Below are positions 14,391-14,471 of a stretch of 14,471 nt of DNA, in pieces. The first letter of the stretch is position 1. Every line of letters starts with the position of its first letter. This DNA is from JALYUA01 sp038229875 (GTDB lineage Bacteria > Acidobacteriota > Thermoanaerobaculia > UBA5066 > Gp7-AA6): positions 1 to 14,471 of the forward strand of contig JBBROA010000103.1 of the NCBI GenBank assembly GCA_038229875.1, in the 5' to 3' direction. The position numbers were made by a program, and so were the translations under genes. The notes under the pieces were generated by a model. It was not told the DNA's origin. It was given only the letters and a program-made list of their open reading frames with translations, and did no database searches.

Positions 14391-14471
14391 CTACTTCAAA
14401 CCCTCGATGACGTAGAGCCGCGAGAGACTCCGCATGAAGCTGTAGCAGTAGGCGCGCCCGTCGGAGGAGAC
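14391..14471 (-). CDS. C-terminus of a probable Ser/Thr kinase with beta-propeller domain, partial
   Basis: The minus strand from the right edge reads VSSDGRAYCYSFMRSLSRLY then VIEGLK and TAG (14393-14391), 26 residues. The pattern xVSxDGRxYxYSxxRxLSxLYxVEGLK is the closing strand of the PD40/WD40-like propeller in acidobacterial membrane-attached Ser/Thr kinases, and I recall it as a common C-terminus of such proteins. The rest of the gene lies beyond the window, so kinase identity is inferred from the tail alone. It would be transcribed towards the decayed fragment and the ABM-like gene. Confidence 0.55.
   Translation of the reverse strand, partial: VSSDGRAYCYSFMRSLSRLYVIEGLK

Overview
The window is high-GC bacterial DNA with long open reading frames on both strands. 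The gene content points to Acidobacteriota, possibly a Thermoanaerobaculia-like soil lineage. It holds an orphan duplicated MacB/FtsX permease (the ADOP family typical of acidobacteria), a large cytoplasmic Ser/Thr kinase, the C-terminus of what looks like a kinase/beta-propeller protein, and small Sec-exported proteins of unknown role. This assignment rests on family recognition only; the window has no rRNA or marker gene.

Layout, left to right. 1-370 (-): truncated secreted NTF2/SnoaL-like protein. 575-893 (+): frameshifted remnant of a small gene, followed by a strong hairpin terminator (907-950). 1054-2175 (-): polytopic GT-C type glycosyltransferase. 2325-3086 (-): fragment of a surface protein with DUF11-like repeats, broken at both ends. 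3142-3173: inverted repeat. 3201-5672 (-): complete ADOP permease. 5750-5983 (+): orphan C-terminal piece of a secreted protein. 6089-6106: perfect palindrome. 6149-6628 (+): exported cupin. 6641-6694: two hairpins between convergent genes. 6705-7568 (-): exported protein made of two alpha/beta-barrel-like halves. 7706-13414 (-): a 1902-residue fusion protein. 13531-13827 (-): small ABM-like protein with its own terminator. 14091-14323 (+): decayed small secreted protein. 14391-14471 (-): C-terminus of a further gene that enters from the right edge.

The centrepiece is the fusion protein: Ser/Thr kinase, AAA-type ATPase, helical TPR-like region, then two consecutive family-5 (oligopeptide/nickel type) solute-binding domains. 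There is no signal peptide or obvious membrane segment. A domain normally found outside the membrane therefore appears to be used inside the cell, perhaps as a ligand sensor feeding a kinase/NTPase switch. That role is inference.

The second theme is decay. Four fragments of genes, at least two of them exported or surface proteins, lie between intact genes, and palindromic CCCTCACCCC/CTCTCCC repeats mark several junctions. There is no clear multi-gene operon. Most intact genes have their own ribosome binding site, and several have their own hairpin. The intact genes mostly concern the cell envelope (permease, glycosyltransferase, exported cupin and barrel proteins), with the kinase fusion as the likely regulator.
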